Shown here one piece after another: positions 1-6,533 of a stretch of 6,597 nucleotides of DNA. Both the position numbers and the translations under genes were made by a program. Under the pieces are notes generated by a model that was not told the origin of the DNA, searched no databases, and worked only from the letters and a program-made list of their open reading frames with translations. How positions within the stretch are numbered: the first letter of the stretch is position 1; each line of letters opens with the position of its first letter. The stretch is from positions 1 through 6,597 of the forward strand of contig CANJFK010000056.1 of NCBI GenBank assembly GCA_947473535.1, given 5' to 3'. This DNA is from Legionellaceae bacterium (GTDB lineage Bacteria > Pseudomonadota > Gammaproteobacteria > Legionellales > Legionellaceae).

Positions 1-695
1 ATTTGGTGTATATACGCAACGTTCCTTTTGAAGGCGATGTGCTGCATACATTTTATGATGAAGTAACACGTCATGTTGGCCAGTGTTTGGAGCTTGGTGA
101 AACAGTAGCATCGGAGTCTGTAGGCGAGCGGTGGACATACGTATGTTACGATCCAGCTATCTCGGATGCTTACCGCTCCAGTGCGAACGCCCAGCCGCTC
201 CATACCGACGGCTCGTATCAAATTGAATCGCCCGATGCAACCTGTATGTACTGTATTAGTAATGCATCTCAAGGCGGAGAGACTGTGTTTATTACTGGCG
301 AAAAATTAATTGACACATTAAAAACAGATGAGCCTGAACTGTTTAACCAATTATGTACCATACCCGTTTGCTTTTCACGAAAATTTATAAATGGTGAGAA
401 CGCAAAAACGAGGAAAATTATTGAACAAGACTCTCAAGGAGCGATTACGCTAACCTGGAACTATTATCGAGTCGACCCTGAATCCTCCGCAGAAGTTAAA
501 CAGATGTGCGAAGCGTTTCATCATTATCTTCAAACCCACATTATGAATTCAAATAAAGTACAGTCACTTCATTTGAAAACTGGAGAGGCATTGCTATGGC
601 TCGATGAAAAAGTGTTACATGGACGAAACAGTTTTGTTGCTTCCCATTTTGGTGAGCGAAATTTAGCTAAAACATGCTTAAAATTAAGCGCGTAA
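1..695 (+). CDS. TauD/TfdA-family Fe(II)/2-oxoglutarate-dependent oxygenase, 5' end missing
   Basis: The frame is open to the left edge, so the first visible residue (Leu, codon TTG at 3-5) is almost certainly internal and the N-terminal part lies outside the window; about 230 residues are visible. Counting from that Leu, an iron-binding HxD motif is seen in HTDGSYQ (His67, Asp69) and the distal iron-binding His in the LDEKVLHGRNSF segment (His206); the Arg in GERNLAKTCL (about 219) is placed where this fold usually has the 2-oxoglutarate-binding arginine. Together these give the complete 2-His-1-carboxylate facial triad, so the enzyme looks intact and cytosolic, coupling oxidative decarboxylation of 2-oxoglutarate to hydroxylation of an unknown small substrate. 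The substrate cannot be told from the sequence; taurine, clavaminate-like and secondary-metabolite enzymes share this pattern. It ends 15 nt before the first inverted-repeat element and shows no functional link to the cytochrome bd genes after it. Confidence -1.
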   Translation, partial: LVYIRNVPFEGDVLHTFYDEVTRHVGQCLELGETVASESVGERWTYVCYDPAISDAYRSSANAQPLHTDGSYQIESPDATCMYCISNASQGGETVFITGEKLIDTLKTDEPELFNQLCTIPVCFSRKFINGENAKTRKIIEQDSQGAITLTWNYYRVDPESSAEVKQMCEAFHHYLQTHIMNSNKVQSLHLKTGEALLWLDEKVLHGRNSFVASHFGERNLAKTCLKLSA

Positions 696-710
696 AAACG
701 ATATTTTGAT

Positions 711-785
711 TAGGGTCTGTTGACAATTCATCATCCGAAGCCCGACGTCCCGCGACGTCGAAATCTGAATTGTCAACAGACCCTA
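711..785. repeat. MITE-like inverted-repeat element, short copy (71 bp plus flanking TA)
   Basis: Two perfect 21-nt arms (710-730 and 766-786) face each other; their core is GGTCTGTTGACAATTCA and its reverse complement. The 35-nt centre contains a second small stem, CGACGTC at 743-749 with GACGTCG at 754-760. The dinucleotide TA at 711-712 and 784-785 flanks a 71-bp body, as expected if TA was duplicated on insertion. The body carries no ORF. It matches the reverse complement of the element at 4557-4716 at all but one internal position, except that 89 central bases are missing. TA target duplication is typical of IS630/Tc1-mariner transposases, so a non-autonomous relative of such an element is the likeliest identity, by inference. 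It occupies the gap between the oxygenase gene and cydA, 80 bp from the cydA start. Confidence -1.
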
Positions 786-854
786 AGTTAAGCTATCCAG
801 AAGCATTTGTTGATGGCCTGAATTAATGCGAGAATGGATGAGATTAAACAAAAC

Positions 855-858
855 GGGA
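855..858 (+). promoter_or_regulatory. Ribosome binding site deciding the cydA start
   Basis: GGGA lies 7 nt before the ATG at 866 but only 1 nt before the ATG at 860. The spacing favours 866 as the start, removing two residues (Met-Thr) from the longest reading. Confidence -1.
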
Positions 859-865
859 TATGACC

Positions 866-2266
866 ATGAGTTTTTTAGACCCCATACTGCTTGCCCGCAT
901 ACAATTCGCTTTCACCATCAGTTTTCATATTATATTCCCTTCTTTTACCATAGGCCTGGCTAGTTTTTTAGCTGTAATCGAATGGCGCTGGTTAAAAACT
1001 GGCAATGCCGTTTTTCATGACATTTATAAATTCTGGGTAAAAATATTTGCGGTTACATTTGGTATGGGTGTTGTTTCCGGTGTGGTGATGTCCTACGAGT
1101 TTGGTACCAATTGGTCTGTTTTTTCTGACAAAACTGCCAATGTGCTGGGACCTTTACTGGGATTTGAAGTGCTGACTGCTTTTTTTCTTGAAGCTTCATT
1201 CCTGGGAATCATGTTATTTGGTTGGGGCAAAGTCAGTAAACGCATGCATTTTATAGCCACTTGCATTGTGGCCATTGGCACCCTAATTTCTGCATTTTGG
1301 ATTCTGGCAGCCAATAGCTGGATGCAAACACCGCAAGGGTTTACAGTTGGCGCGGATGGACGCCTTATGCCGTTGAATTGGCTATCTATTATCTTTAATC
1401 CTTCATTTCCCTACCGTTTCGCCCATATGGTAACCGCTGCTTATCTAACCACAGCGTTTGTCGTGGGTGGTGTTGGTGCTTGGTATATTTATAAAAAGCG
1501 CTACATTCCTCAAGCTAAAATCATGTTAGGTATGGCCGTTTTGTTAACGTCGATCCTGACTCCTGTCCAGATGTTGATTGGTGATCAACATGGATTGAAC
1601 ACTTTAAAATACCAACCTGCTAAAATCGCCGCTATGGAAGGGATTTGGGATACAGAAAAAGATGCGGGCTTGAGACTGTTTGCTATTCCTGATCAGAAAC
1701 ATCAAACAAATCACTTTGAAGTCATAGTTCCTCATCTTGGCAGTTTGATATTAACCCATAGCCTGAAGGTTGAAATAAAGGGCTTAAAAGCTTGGCCCAA
1801 GGAAGACAGACCACCGGTGATATGGGTGTTTTTTGCGTTTCGAATTATGGTAGGCATGGGTATTTTAATGCTCCTGCTGAGTATAAGCAGCGCAATTCAA
1901 TATTTTAGAAATAAACTGTTTAATTCTCGCTTTTTACCCTTGTGCTGGATAAGCATGATCCCGTCAGGGTTTATTGCTTTGCTTTCCGGCTGGTTTGTGA
2001 CGGAAATTGGACGGCAACCTTACACGGCTTATAATGTATTACGCACAGCTCAATCTGTTTCTCCAGCCATACTCGGACCTCAAGTAGCCTGGTCCTTATT
2101 GGCTTTCGTGATCATTTATTCAATCGTATTTGGCTCAGGACTTTTCTACATTTTAAAAATTATCAAACACGGCGTTTTGGCGGTTGAAGAGCAAGATTCC
2201 TATTACAAAAACAGCCTGGAGGCTTCGATAATGGACGCCAATACAAAAGGAGACAATCATGTTTGA
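866..2266 (+). CDS. cydA: Cytochrome bd-type quinol oxidase subunit I, short-Q-loop (CioA-like)
   Basis: CydA is the inner-membrane subunit that binds quinol and all three hemes of cytochrome bd and reduces O2 to water without pumping protons. With the start at 866 it has 466 residues and about nine membrane segments. Expected residues by alignment with E. coli CydA (this numbering): His21 (E. coli His19), Glu101 and Glu109 in FEVLTAFFLEASF (Glu99, Glu107), His187 in YRFAHMVTAAY (His186), Met328 in FRIMVG (Met393), and Glu380 in GWFVTEIGRQPY (Glu445). The quinol-site residues of the loop are present in QPAKIAAMEG (Lys253, Glu258). Only about 70 residues separate that Glu from Met328, against about 136 in E. 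coli, so this is the short-Q-loop class that includes the cyanide-insensitive oxidases (cioA/qxtA). It overlaps cydB by 8 nt. No convincing sigma-70 promoter was seen between the repeat element and the start. Identification is secure; cyanide insensitivity is inferred only. Confidence -1.
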   Translation: MSFLDPILLARIQFAFTISFHIIFPSFTIGLASFLAVIEWRWLKTGNAVFHDIYKFWVKIFAVTFGMGVVSGVVMSYEFGTNWSVFSDKTANVLGPLLGFEVLTAFFLEASFLGIMLFGWGKVSKRMHFIATCIVAIGTLISAFWILAANSWMQTPQGFTVGADGRLMPLNWLSIIFNPSFPYRFAHMVTAAYLTTAFVVGGVGAWYIYKKRYIPQAKIMLGMAVLLTSILTPVQMLIGDQHGLNTLKYQPAKIAAMEGIWDTEKDAGLRLFAIPDQKHQTNHFEVIVPHLGSLILTHSLKVEIKGLKAWPKEDRPPVIWVFFAFRIMVGMGILMLLLSISSAIQYFRNKLFNSRFLPLCWISMIPSGFIALLSGWFVTEIGRQPYTAYNVLRTAQSVSPAILGPQVAWSLLAFVIIYSIVFGSGLFYILKIIKHGVLAVEEQDSYYKNSLEASIMDANTKGDNHV

Positions 2267-3278
2267 CTTCTCTTCATCTATCAATCTGCCACTGATTTGG
2301 GGCTTACTCATAGCCACTGCGATATTTTTATATGTATTTTTGGATGGTTTCGATCTGGGGACAGGCATTATATTCCCACTCGCCCCGACAGATGAATGCC
2401 GCAACCGAATGATGAATTCCATAGCACCCTTCTGGGATGGCAATGAAACCTGGCTTGTTTTAGGTGGCGGCGGATTATTTGCGGCTTTTCCTCTGGCTTA
2501 TTCCATATTACTACCGGCATTTTACATCCCGATCATTAGCATGTTATTGGGATTAATCCTGCGTGGTGTTGCATTTGAGTTTCGTTTTAAGGCCAATAAA
2601 TCCCGATTCATTTGGGATCATGTCTTTCATTTTGGCTCGCTAATAGCAGCCTTCTGCCAAGGTGTCATTTTGGGTGGTTTTATCCTCGGTGTTCAAGTAC
2701 ACGGCAGGAACTTTTCAGGAGGCGCTTTTGATTGGCTCACCCCCTTTAGCGTCATGACTGGTTTAGCCTTAATCTTTGGCTACGCCTTGTTAGGTTCTAC
2801 CTGGCTTATAATGAAAACAGAAGGAATAACCCAGGCTTGGGCGCGCAAGGTTGCAAAATATGCATTGGCTTTTGTTGGACTTTTTTTATTAATCGTAACC
2901 ATCGCCATGCCCTTTCTAAATCAGGAAATTAAAACCTTCTGGTTCAGTCTACCTACGTTCTATTACCTTGCTATTGTCCCGCTAGTCAGCGCATCGCTGT
3001 ATATACTTGTCGCTTATGATCTGATCAAACAAAAACCCGAATACCGCCCATTTTTGTGCAGTATTGGGATATTTCTTACAGCTTACGTAGGTTTGGGATT
3101 AAGTGTATACCCATGGATTATTCCCTTTAAATATACATTAAAAGAAGCAGCCGCCTCAGGACCTGGCCTTTCATTATTATTAGTGGGCGTTGTGCCGTTA
3201 TTACCTTTAATTCTGGGATATACCGCATATTGTTATTATATATTCCGGGGAAAAGCAGGCCATGAACCTCTTTATTAA
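2259..3278 (+). CDS. cydB: Cytochrome bd-type quinol oxidase subunit II (CioB-like)
   Basis: CydB is the second integral-membrane subunit of cytochrome bd and stabilises the heme-bearing CydA. The 339-residue product has the usual family length and about eight to nine hydrophobic segments. Family landmarks are the N-terminal LDGFDLGTG (28-36), the WDGNETWLVLGGG stretch (59-71), RGVAFEFRFK at about 102-111, and a C-terminal YYIFRGKAG ending typical of CydB/CioB. The start ATG at 2259 has a strong AAAAGGAG site at 2245-2252 at good spacing and overlaps the cydA stop (2264-2266) by 8 nt, so the two genes are very probably co-transcribed and translationally coupled. Its own 3' end overlaps a third small gene at 3262. 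Confidence -1.
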   Translation: MFDFSSSINLPLIWGLLIATAIFLYVFLDGFDLGTGIIFPLAPTDECRNRMMNSIAPFWDGNETWLVLGGGGLFAAFPLAYSILLPAFYIPIISMLLGLILRGVAFEFRFKANKSRFIWDHVFHFGSLIAAFCQGVILGGFILGVQVHGRNFSGGAFDWLTPFSVMTGLALIFGYALLGSTWLIMKTEGITQAWARKVAKYALAFVGLFLLIVTIAMPFLNQEIKTFWFSLPTFYYLAIVPLVSASLYILVAYDLIKQKPEYRPFLCSIGIFLTAYVGLGLSVYPWIIPFKYTLKEAAASGPGLSLLLVGVVPLLPLILGYTAYCYYIFRGKAGHEPLY

Positions 3279-3411
3279 GTTAAAAAACCGGGTAAATGCT
3301 CATCCAAAAATAAAACAATGGTTATGGTTTGTAACGCTTTGGTTTGCAGGACTATTCACTGTATTAATCATGACTGCGCCGCTAAAATGGTTGATTATTA
3401 TGATGAGATAA
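3262..3411 (+). CDS. DUF2474-type small membrane protein, probable CydX-like accessory subunit of the bd oxidase
   Basis: A 49-codon frame begins at ATG 3262, overlaps the last 17 nt of cydB and ends with TAA at 3409-3411. The protein starts with a basic, probably cytoplasmic stretch (MNLFIKLKNRVNAHPKIKQ), followed by one Trp-rich membrane helix at about residues 20-38 (Trp20, Trp22, Trp27, Gly30) and a tail APLKWLIIMMR with charged residues. The pattern W-x-W-F-V-x-L-W-x-A-G, then P-L-(K/R)-W-L near the end, is what I recall for DUF2474, a family of very short proteins encoded directly after cioAB-type oxidases. By position, size and single-helix topology it plays the part CydX plays in E. 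coli, where a small helix packs against CydA and stabilises the hemes. That function is inference here. The ribosome site (GCAGG at about 3255-3259) is weak, consistent with translational coupling to cydB. Confidence -1.
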   Translation: MNLFIKLKNRVNAHPKIKQWLWFVTLWFAGLFTVLIMTAPLKWLIIMMR

Positions 3412-3584
3412 CGCAGTTAGTGTAACGCATGTGTAACGTCTCACTTAATGAAGGGGTCCGTCACGCGTCATTTATCTGCCCTTGCACGCCGTCGTTAACA
3501 CTGGGCGCTAAAAAACCGAAAACCCGTGTGCGCAAGGTATACATCACTGCCTGTTGTTCGCTATACTTGCCAGTTTGATATACA

Positions 3585-3596
3585 CTTCGCGCGAAG
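3585..3596. promoter_or_regulatory. 12-bp perfect palindrome upstream of the FmdB-family gene
   Basis: CTTCGCGCGAAG is self-complementary over 12 bp and lies 30 nt before the start codon at 3627. Just before it, TATACA (3579-3584) could serve as a -10 box, which would put the palindrome near the transcription start, but no good -35 is present at 16-18 nt. An operator is possible, a chance palindrome equally so. The rest of the 3412-3626 gap holds no ORF with a ribosome site and no clear terminator. Confidence -1.
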
Positions 3597-3626
3597 GGAT
3601 ATCCCATAAATAATGAAGAGGTTCTG

Positions 3627-3920
3627 ATGCCGATATATGAATACCAATGTTCAAAGTGCCATCACCAATTTGATTTGATGCAAAAAATGAGCGCTGATCC
3701 GGTTAAAAATTGTCCTAGTTGTTCTGAGGACTCTGTTGTACGGCTAGTATCGGCAGCCGGTTTTCAGTTAAAGGGGACGGGTTGGTATGAGACGGATTTT
3801 AAAAATAAAGGCAAACCCGAACCGAAATCAGATAAGCCAGCATCCGATGTGAAAAATACGGATCAAAAAACAGTGGCACCCACAACGCCCTCGTGTAAGA
3901 GCAAAGGTGAGTCAGATTGA
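3627..3920 (+). CDS. FmdB/CxxC_CxxC_SSSS-family zinc-ribbon protein
   Basis: The 97-residue protein starts MPIYEYQC, the near-invariant opening of the FmdB-type zinc-ribbon family. Two CxxC pairs, Cys8/Cys11 and Cys29/Cys32, form the presumed single zinc site, with the typical aromatic and Gly-rich FQLKGTGWYETDF segment at about 66-78. From about residue 79 the chain is low-complexity and rich in Lys, Pro, Asp and Thr, probably a disordered tail; such tails are common in the family. The family is annotated as putative regulatory proteins, after FmdB of Methylophilus, but no general function is established. A GAAGAGG site at 3615-3621 sits 5 nt before the ATG. The stop overlaps the next start by 4 nt (TTGA), so it is coupled to the DUF502 gene and probably heads that operon. 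Confidence -1.
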   Translation: MPIYEYQCSKCHHQFDLMQKMSADPVKNCPSCSEDSVVRLVSAAGFQLKGTGWYETDFKNKGKPEPKSDKPASDVKNTDQKTVAPTTPSCKSKGESD

Positions 3921-4537
3921 AAGGTAAAGCAATAAGAAGTTATTTACTTGCGGGGTTAGTTGTTTGGTTACCCATTTTGGTGACGTTTGTCATCTTGCAT
4001 TTTATTGTTGATTTGCTAGATAAAACGATGGCTCTTTTACCTCACGCCTATCAACCAGAGCAACTTTTTGGGATTCATTTGCCGGGTCTCGGTGTGTTGT
4101 TGTCGTTGATGTTGTTGCTTATTACGGGCATCGTCGCGACCAATTTTCTGGGACAGCGTTTAGTGAGTTGGAGCGAAGCAGTACTCGATAAAATTCCACT
4201 GGTTCGGTCTATTTACAATGCAACGAAGCAGATGATACAGGCAATATTTGCGACCAACAGCCATGCTTTTCGTAAGGTGCTTTTGATTGAGTATCCTCGT
4301 AAAGGCCTTTGGAGTATCGCTTTTCAAACCGGGATTGCTGACGTACAAATAAGTGAGCATACGGGAACGGAGATGCTTTCCGTTTTTATACCGACAACAC
4401 CAAATCCTACGTCAGGATTTTTAATTCTGGTGCCGAAAATGGATGCTATTGAATTGTCAATGACGATAGACGAAGCGTTGAAATTAGTTATTTCATTGGG
4501 TGTGATGCAACCTGCACCTCGCGCGTCTACAATGTGA
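3917..4537 (+). CDS. DUF502-family inner-membrane protein
   Basis: The gene begins with a TTG codon at 3917 inside the overlap TTGA with the preceding stop; AAAGGTGAG at 3903-3911 is a good ribosome site at suitable spacing and no better start exists. The 206-residue product has two membrane segments (about 8-33 and 55-76), followed by a soluble C-terminal domain. Family landmarks are KIPLVRSIYNATKQ (92-105), LIEYPRKGLWSIAFQTG (123-139), and VFIPTTPNPTSGFLILVP (156-173), with an ending DEALKLVISLGV (185-196) in which the usual Ser-Gly-Gly is Ser-Leu-Gly. DUF502 proteins are widespread and of unknown function; the gene is often next to aspS in gammaproteobacteria, as here (recalled, not checked). 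Length and motifs look complete. Confidence -1.
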   Translation: MKGKAIRSYLLAGLVVWLPILVTFVILHFIVDLLDKTMALLPHAYQPEQLFGIHLPGLGVLLSLMLLLITGIVATNFLGQRLVSWSEAVLDKIPLVRSIYNATKQMIQAIFATNSHAFRKVLLIEYPRKGLWSIAFQTGIADVQISEHTGTEMLSVFIPTTPNPTSGFLILVPKMDAIELSMTIDEALKLVISLGVMQPAPRASTM

Positions 4538-4554
4538 AATTTTGGTATAAACAC

Positions 4555-4718
4555 TATGGTCTGTTGACAATTCAGATTTCGACGTCCCACGACTTGTTCG
4601 CGGGATCCATTTCAATCTGATTTTGTGCAATAGGCCGGTACATTAAGCAGGATCACTGGATCCCGCGAACAAGTCGCGGGACGTCGGGCTTCTGATGATG
4701 AATTGTCAACAGACCTTA
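4555..4718. repeat. MITE-like inverted-repeat element, long copy (160 bp plus flanking TA)
   Basis: Outer arms GGTCTGTTGACAATTCA (4558-4574) and its perfect reverse complement (4699-4715) are the same as in the element at 711-785. TA at 4555-4556 and 4717-4718 would be the target duplication; the single base between TA and the shared arm differs between the two copies. Inside is a second, longer inverted repeat: 4580-4609 pairs with 4657-4686 over 30 nt with one mismatch (A4589 opposite C4677), around a 47-nt loop at 4610-4656. On the minus-strand transcript the mismatch becomes a G-U pair, so the whole arm can fold. The orientation is opposite to the short copy. No ORF of its own is present. 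It fills most of the gap between the DUF502 gene and aspS, beginning 18 nt after the former and ending 35 nt before the aspS start. Confidence -1.
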
Positions 4719-4730
4719 TTTTTATTTAAA
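4703..4730 (+). promoter_or_regulatory. Possible aspS promoter with its -35 box inside the repeat element
   Basis: TTGTCA at 4703-4708 (5 of 6 to the sigma-70 -35 consensus) lies in the right arm of the element, and TTTAAA at 4725-4730 (4 of 6 to the -10) lies outside it, with 16 nt between. Transcription would start just ahead of the aspS ribosome site. The region is AT-rich, so a chance match is quite possible. Confidence -1.
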
Positions 4731-4738
4731 CTTTATTC

Positions 4739-4744
4739 AAGGGG
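4739..4744 (+). promoter_or_regulatory. Ribosome binding site deciding the aspS start
   Basis: AAGGGG lies 7 nt before the ATG at 4752. The alternative in-frame ATGs at 4695 and 4698 lie in or at the arm of the repeat element and have no comparable site. Confidence -1.
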
Positions 4745-4751
4745 CAACGTT

Positions 4752-6533
4752 ATGAGATCACACTATTGCACTGATGTTAATGAATCGATGATAGGTACTA
4801 CGATTACGGTGTGTGGTTGGGTGCATAATCGACGGGATCACGGCGGGGTCATCTTTCTTGATGTTCGAGATAGTTCAGGTATGGTACAGGTCGTGTATGA
4901 GCCAGAGCAATCGGCTATGTTTTCCCTTGCTGAGAAACTTCGTCATGAATTTGTTATTCGAGTGACGGGGATTATCCGTCAACGTCCAAGTGGGATGATC
5001 AATGACAGAATGTTGACCGGGCGAATTGAGATAGTTGGTACCGAGTTGGATATTCTCAATCAAGCTCAAACGCCGCCGTTTCTCCCTGATGAGCATCAAT
5101 TGATTAATGAAGACTTGCGCTATCGTTATCGTTACCTTGATCTTCGACGCGCTGACATGCAGCATAATTTAAAACTACGCCACAGGCTGACCAGTTGTAT
5201 TCGTACGTTTCTGAACGCGCAAAATTTTATCGACATAGAAACGCCGATGCTGACAAAAGCGACACCGGAAGGTGCCAGGGATTACCTTGTCCCCTCGCGT
5301 GTACATCCAGGGCAATTTTATGCGTTGCCCCAATCGCCACAACTATTCAAGCAATTATTGATGATGTCAGGGTTTGATAAGTATTATCAAATTGTGCGTT
5401 GTTTTCGTGATGAAGATTTACGAGCCGACCGGCAACCAGAATTTACGCAGCTTGATATCGAGATGGCGTTTATTGATGAATCCGTCATTCTAAATCTCAT
5501 TGAAGGCATGTTAAAAACAATTTTTCTTGAAATCCTGCATGTTGACATACCAGAAACACTGCCTCGCATGACCTATGCAGAAGCAATGCGACGGTTTGGC
5601 AGCGATAAGCCCGATTTGCGTAACCCACTAGAGCTTGTCGATATTGATGATTTGGTTCGTGACTGTAATTTTAACGTGTTTTCTGCCGCGGCCACGGATC
5701 CAGCAGGGCGCGTTGTTGCTTTAAAACTACCTAACGGTTGTGCCTTGAGCCGAAAAGAGCTCGATGCGTATGGTCAATTTGTTGGTATTTATGGGGCAAA
5801 AGGATTGGCCTACATTAAGGTTAATGACAGGCAGCAAGGCCTACAAGGGCTGCAATCGCCCATCATTAAATTTCTTTCGGAAACACACGTCAATGCTATT
5901 TTAGATCGATTAGATGCTCAAACGGGGGATGTCATTTTCTTTGGATCAGACAAAGAAAAAGTGGTGAATGAATCCATGGGAGCCTTACGGATTAAGCTAG
6001 GGCAAGATTGTAACTTGCTCGAGGCCGGTTGGCGCTTGGTTTGGATTATTGATTGGCCTATGTTTGAGACCGATGCTAATAGCAATAAATTGCAGGCTGT
6101 GCATCATCCTTTTACCTCACCACAATCATTGTCTGAGGAATCACTGCGAGCCAATCCTACGAGTACTTTGGCCAAGGCCTATGACATTGTGATCAACGGG
6201 TATGAAATTGGGGGTGGTTCGATTCGTATTCATCATCCACAATTACAGCAAACCGTGTTTGATATGTTAGGTATTGGCGCGGATGAAGCGCAAGATAAAT
6301 TTGGTTTCTTGTTAGATGCGCTTCAATATGGTTGCCCTCCACATGGCGGTATTGCGCTAGGTATTGATAGACTTGCTATGTTACTAACCGCATCCAGTTC
6401 GATTCGTGATGTGATTGCTTTTCCAAAAACACAGTCTGCCTCTTGTTTGTTAACGAACGCGCCAACTTGCGTCGGTAATACTCAACTCACTGAATTGGGA
6501 ATACGCGTTGCACCAACAGCACAAGTTAAATAA
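4752..6533 (+). CDS. aspS: Aspartyl-tRNA synthetase, probably non-discriminating (Asp/Asn) type
   Basis: This class IIb synthetase charges tRNA-Asp with aspartate in the cytosol. Starting at 4752 it has 593 residues, opening [12 protein letters not shown] like E. coli AspRS (MRTEYC), which is 590 long. Domains in order: OB-fold anticodon-binding domain (1 to about 105); motif 1 around [15 protein letters not shown] (153-167); flipping loop [15 protein letters not shown] (169-183); [11 protein letters not shown] (194-204); motif 2 with [18 protein letters not shown] (218-235); the bacterial insertion domain in the middle; GGGSIRIH near the end; and motif 3 [13 protein letters not shown] (533-545). 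No frameshift is seen. In the anticodon domain His30 (RRDHGG) and Gly81 (RPSGMIN) replace Leu30 and Lys81 of E. coli; these match the residues reported for the non-discriminating enzyme of Pseudomonas aeruginosa. That implies mischarging of tRNA-Asn followed by GatCAB amidation, an inference. The gene overlaps a probable mutH start. Confidence -1.
   Translation: MRSHYCTDVNESMIGTTITVCGWVHNRRDHGGVIFLDVRDSSGMVQVVYEPEQSAMFSLAEKLRHEFVIRVTGIIRQRPSGMINDRMLTGRIEIVGTELDILNQAQTPPFLPDEHQLINEDLRYRYRYLDLRRADMQHNLKLRHRLTSCIRTFLNAQNFIDIETPMLTKATPEGARDYLVPSRVHPGQFYALPQSPQLFKQLLMMSGFDKYYQIVRCFRDEDLRADRQPEFTQLDIEMAFIDESVILNLIEGMLKTIFLEILHVDIPETLPRMTYAEAMRRFGSDKPDLRNPLELVDIDDLVRDCNFNVFSAAATDPAGRVVALKLPNGCALSRKELDAYGQFVGIYGAKGLAYIKVNDRQQGLQGLQSPIIKFLSETHVNAILDRLDAQTGDVIFFGSDKEKVVNESMGALRIKLGQDCNLLEAGWRLVWIIDWPMFETDANSNKLQAVHHPFTSPQSLSEESLRANPTSTLAKAYDIVINGYEIGGGSIRIHHPQLQQTVFDMLGIGADEAQDKFGFLLDALQYGCPPHGGIALGIDRLAMLLTASSSIRDVIAFPKTQSASCLLTNAPTCVGNTQLTELGIRVAPTAQVK

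Noticed and set aside
710..786. Inverted repeat as a rho-independent terminator for the oxygenase gene
   Set aside because: The stem is long but is not followed by a T-run on either strand, and the same arms occur before aspS with TA flanks, which fits a mobile element better.
860..865. ATG at 860 as the cydA start
   Set aside because: The ribosome site GGGA ends 1 nt before it, too close; the ATG at 866 has a 7-nt spacing and gives the usual short N-terminus.
3469..3515. GCCC...GGGC pairing followed by AAAAAA near 3478-3515 as a terminator of the cyd operon
   Set aside because: The stem is only about 4 bp with a 20-nt loop and the run is A, not T, on the coding strand, so it is not credible in either direction.
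4564..4569. TTGACA in the terminal arms (also at 720-725) as a promoter -35 box pointing into the elements
   Set aside because: It is a perfect -35 hexamer, but the bases 16-18 nt downstream are GC-rich (CGACGT, CCACGA) in both copies and give no usable -10.
4324..4590. Minus-strand open frame overlapping the end of the DUF502 gene
   Set aside because: It lies antisense to a well-supported conserved gene and runs into the repeat element; the protein resembles nothing and has no ribosome site of note. The same applies to the other antisense frames within cydA, cydB and aspS.
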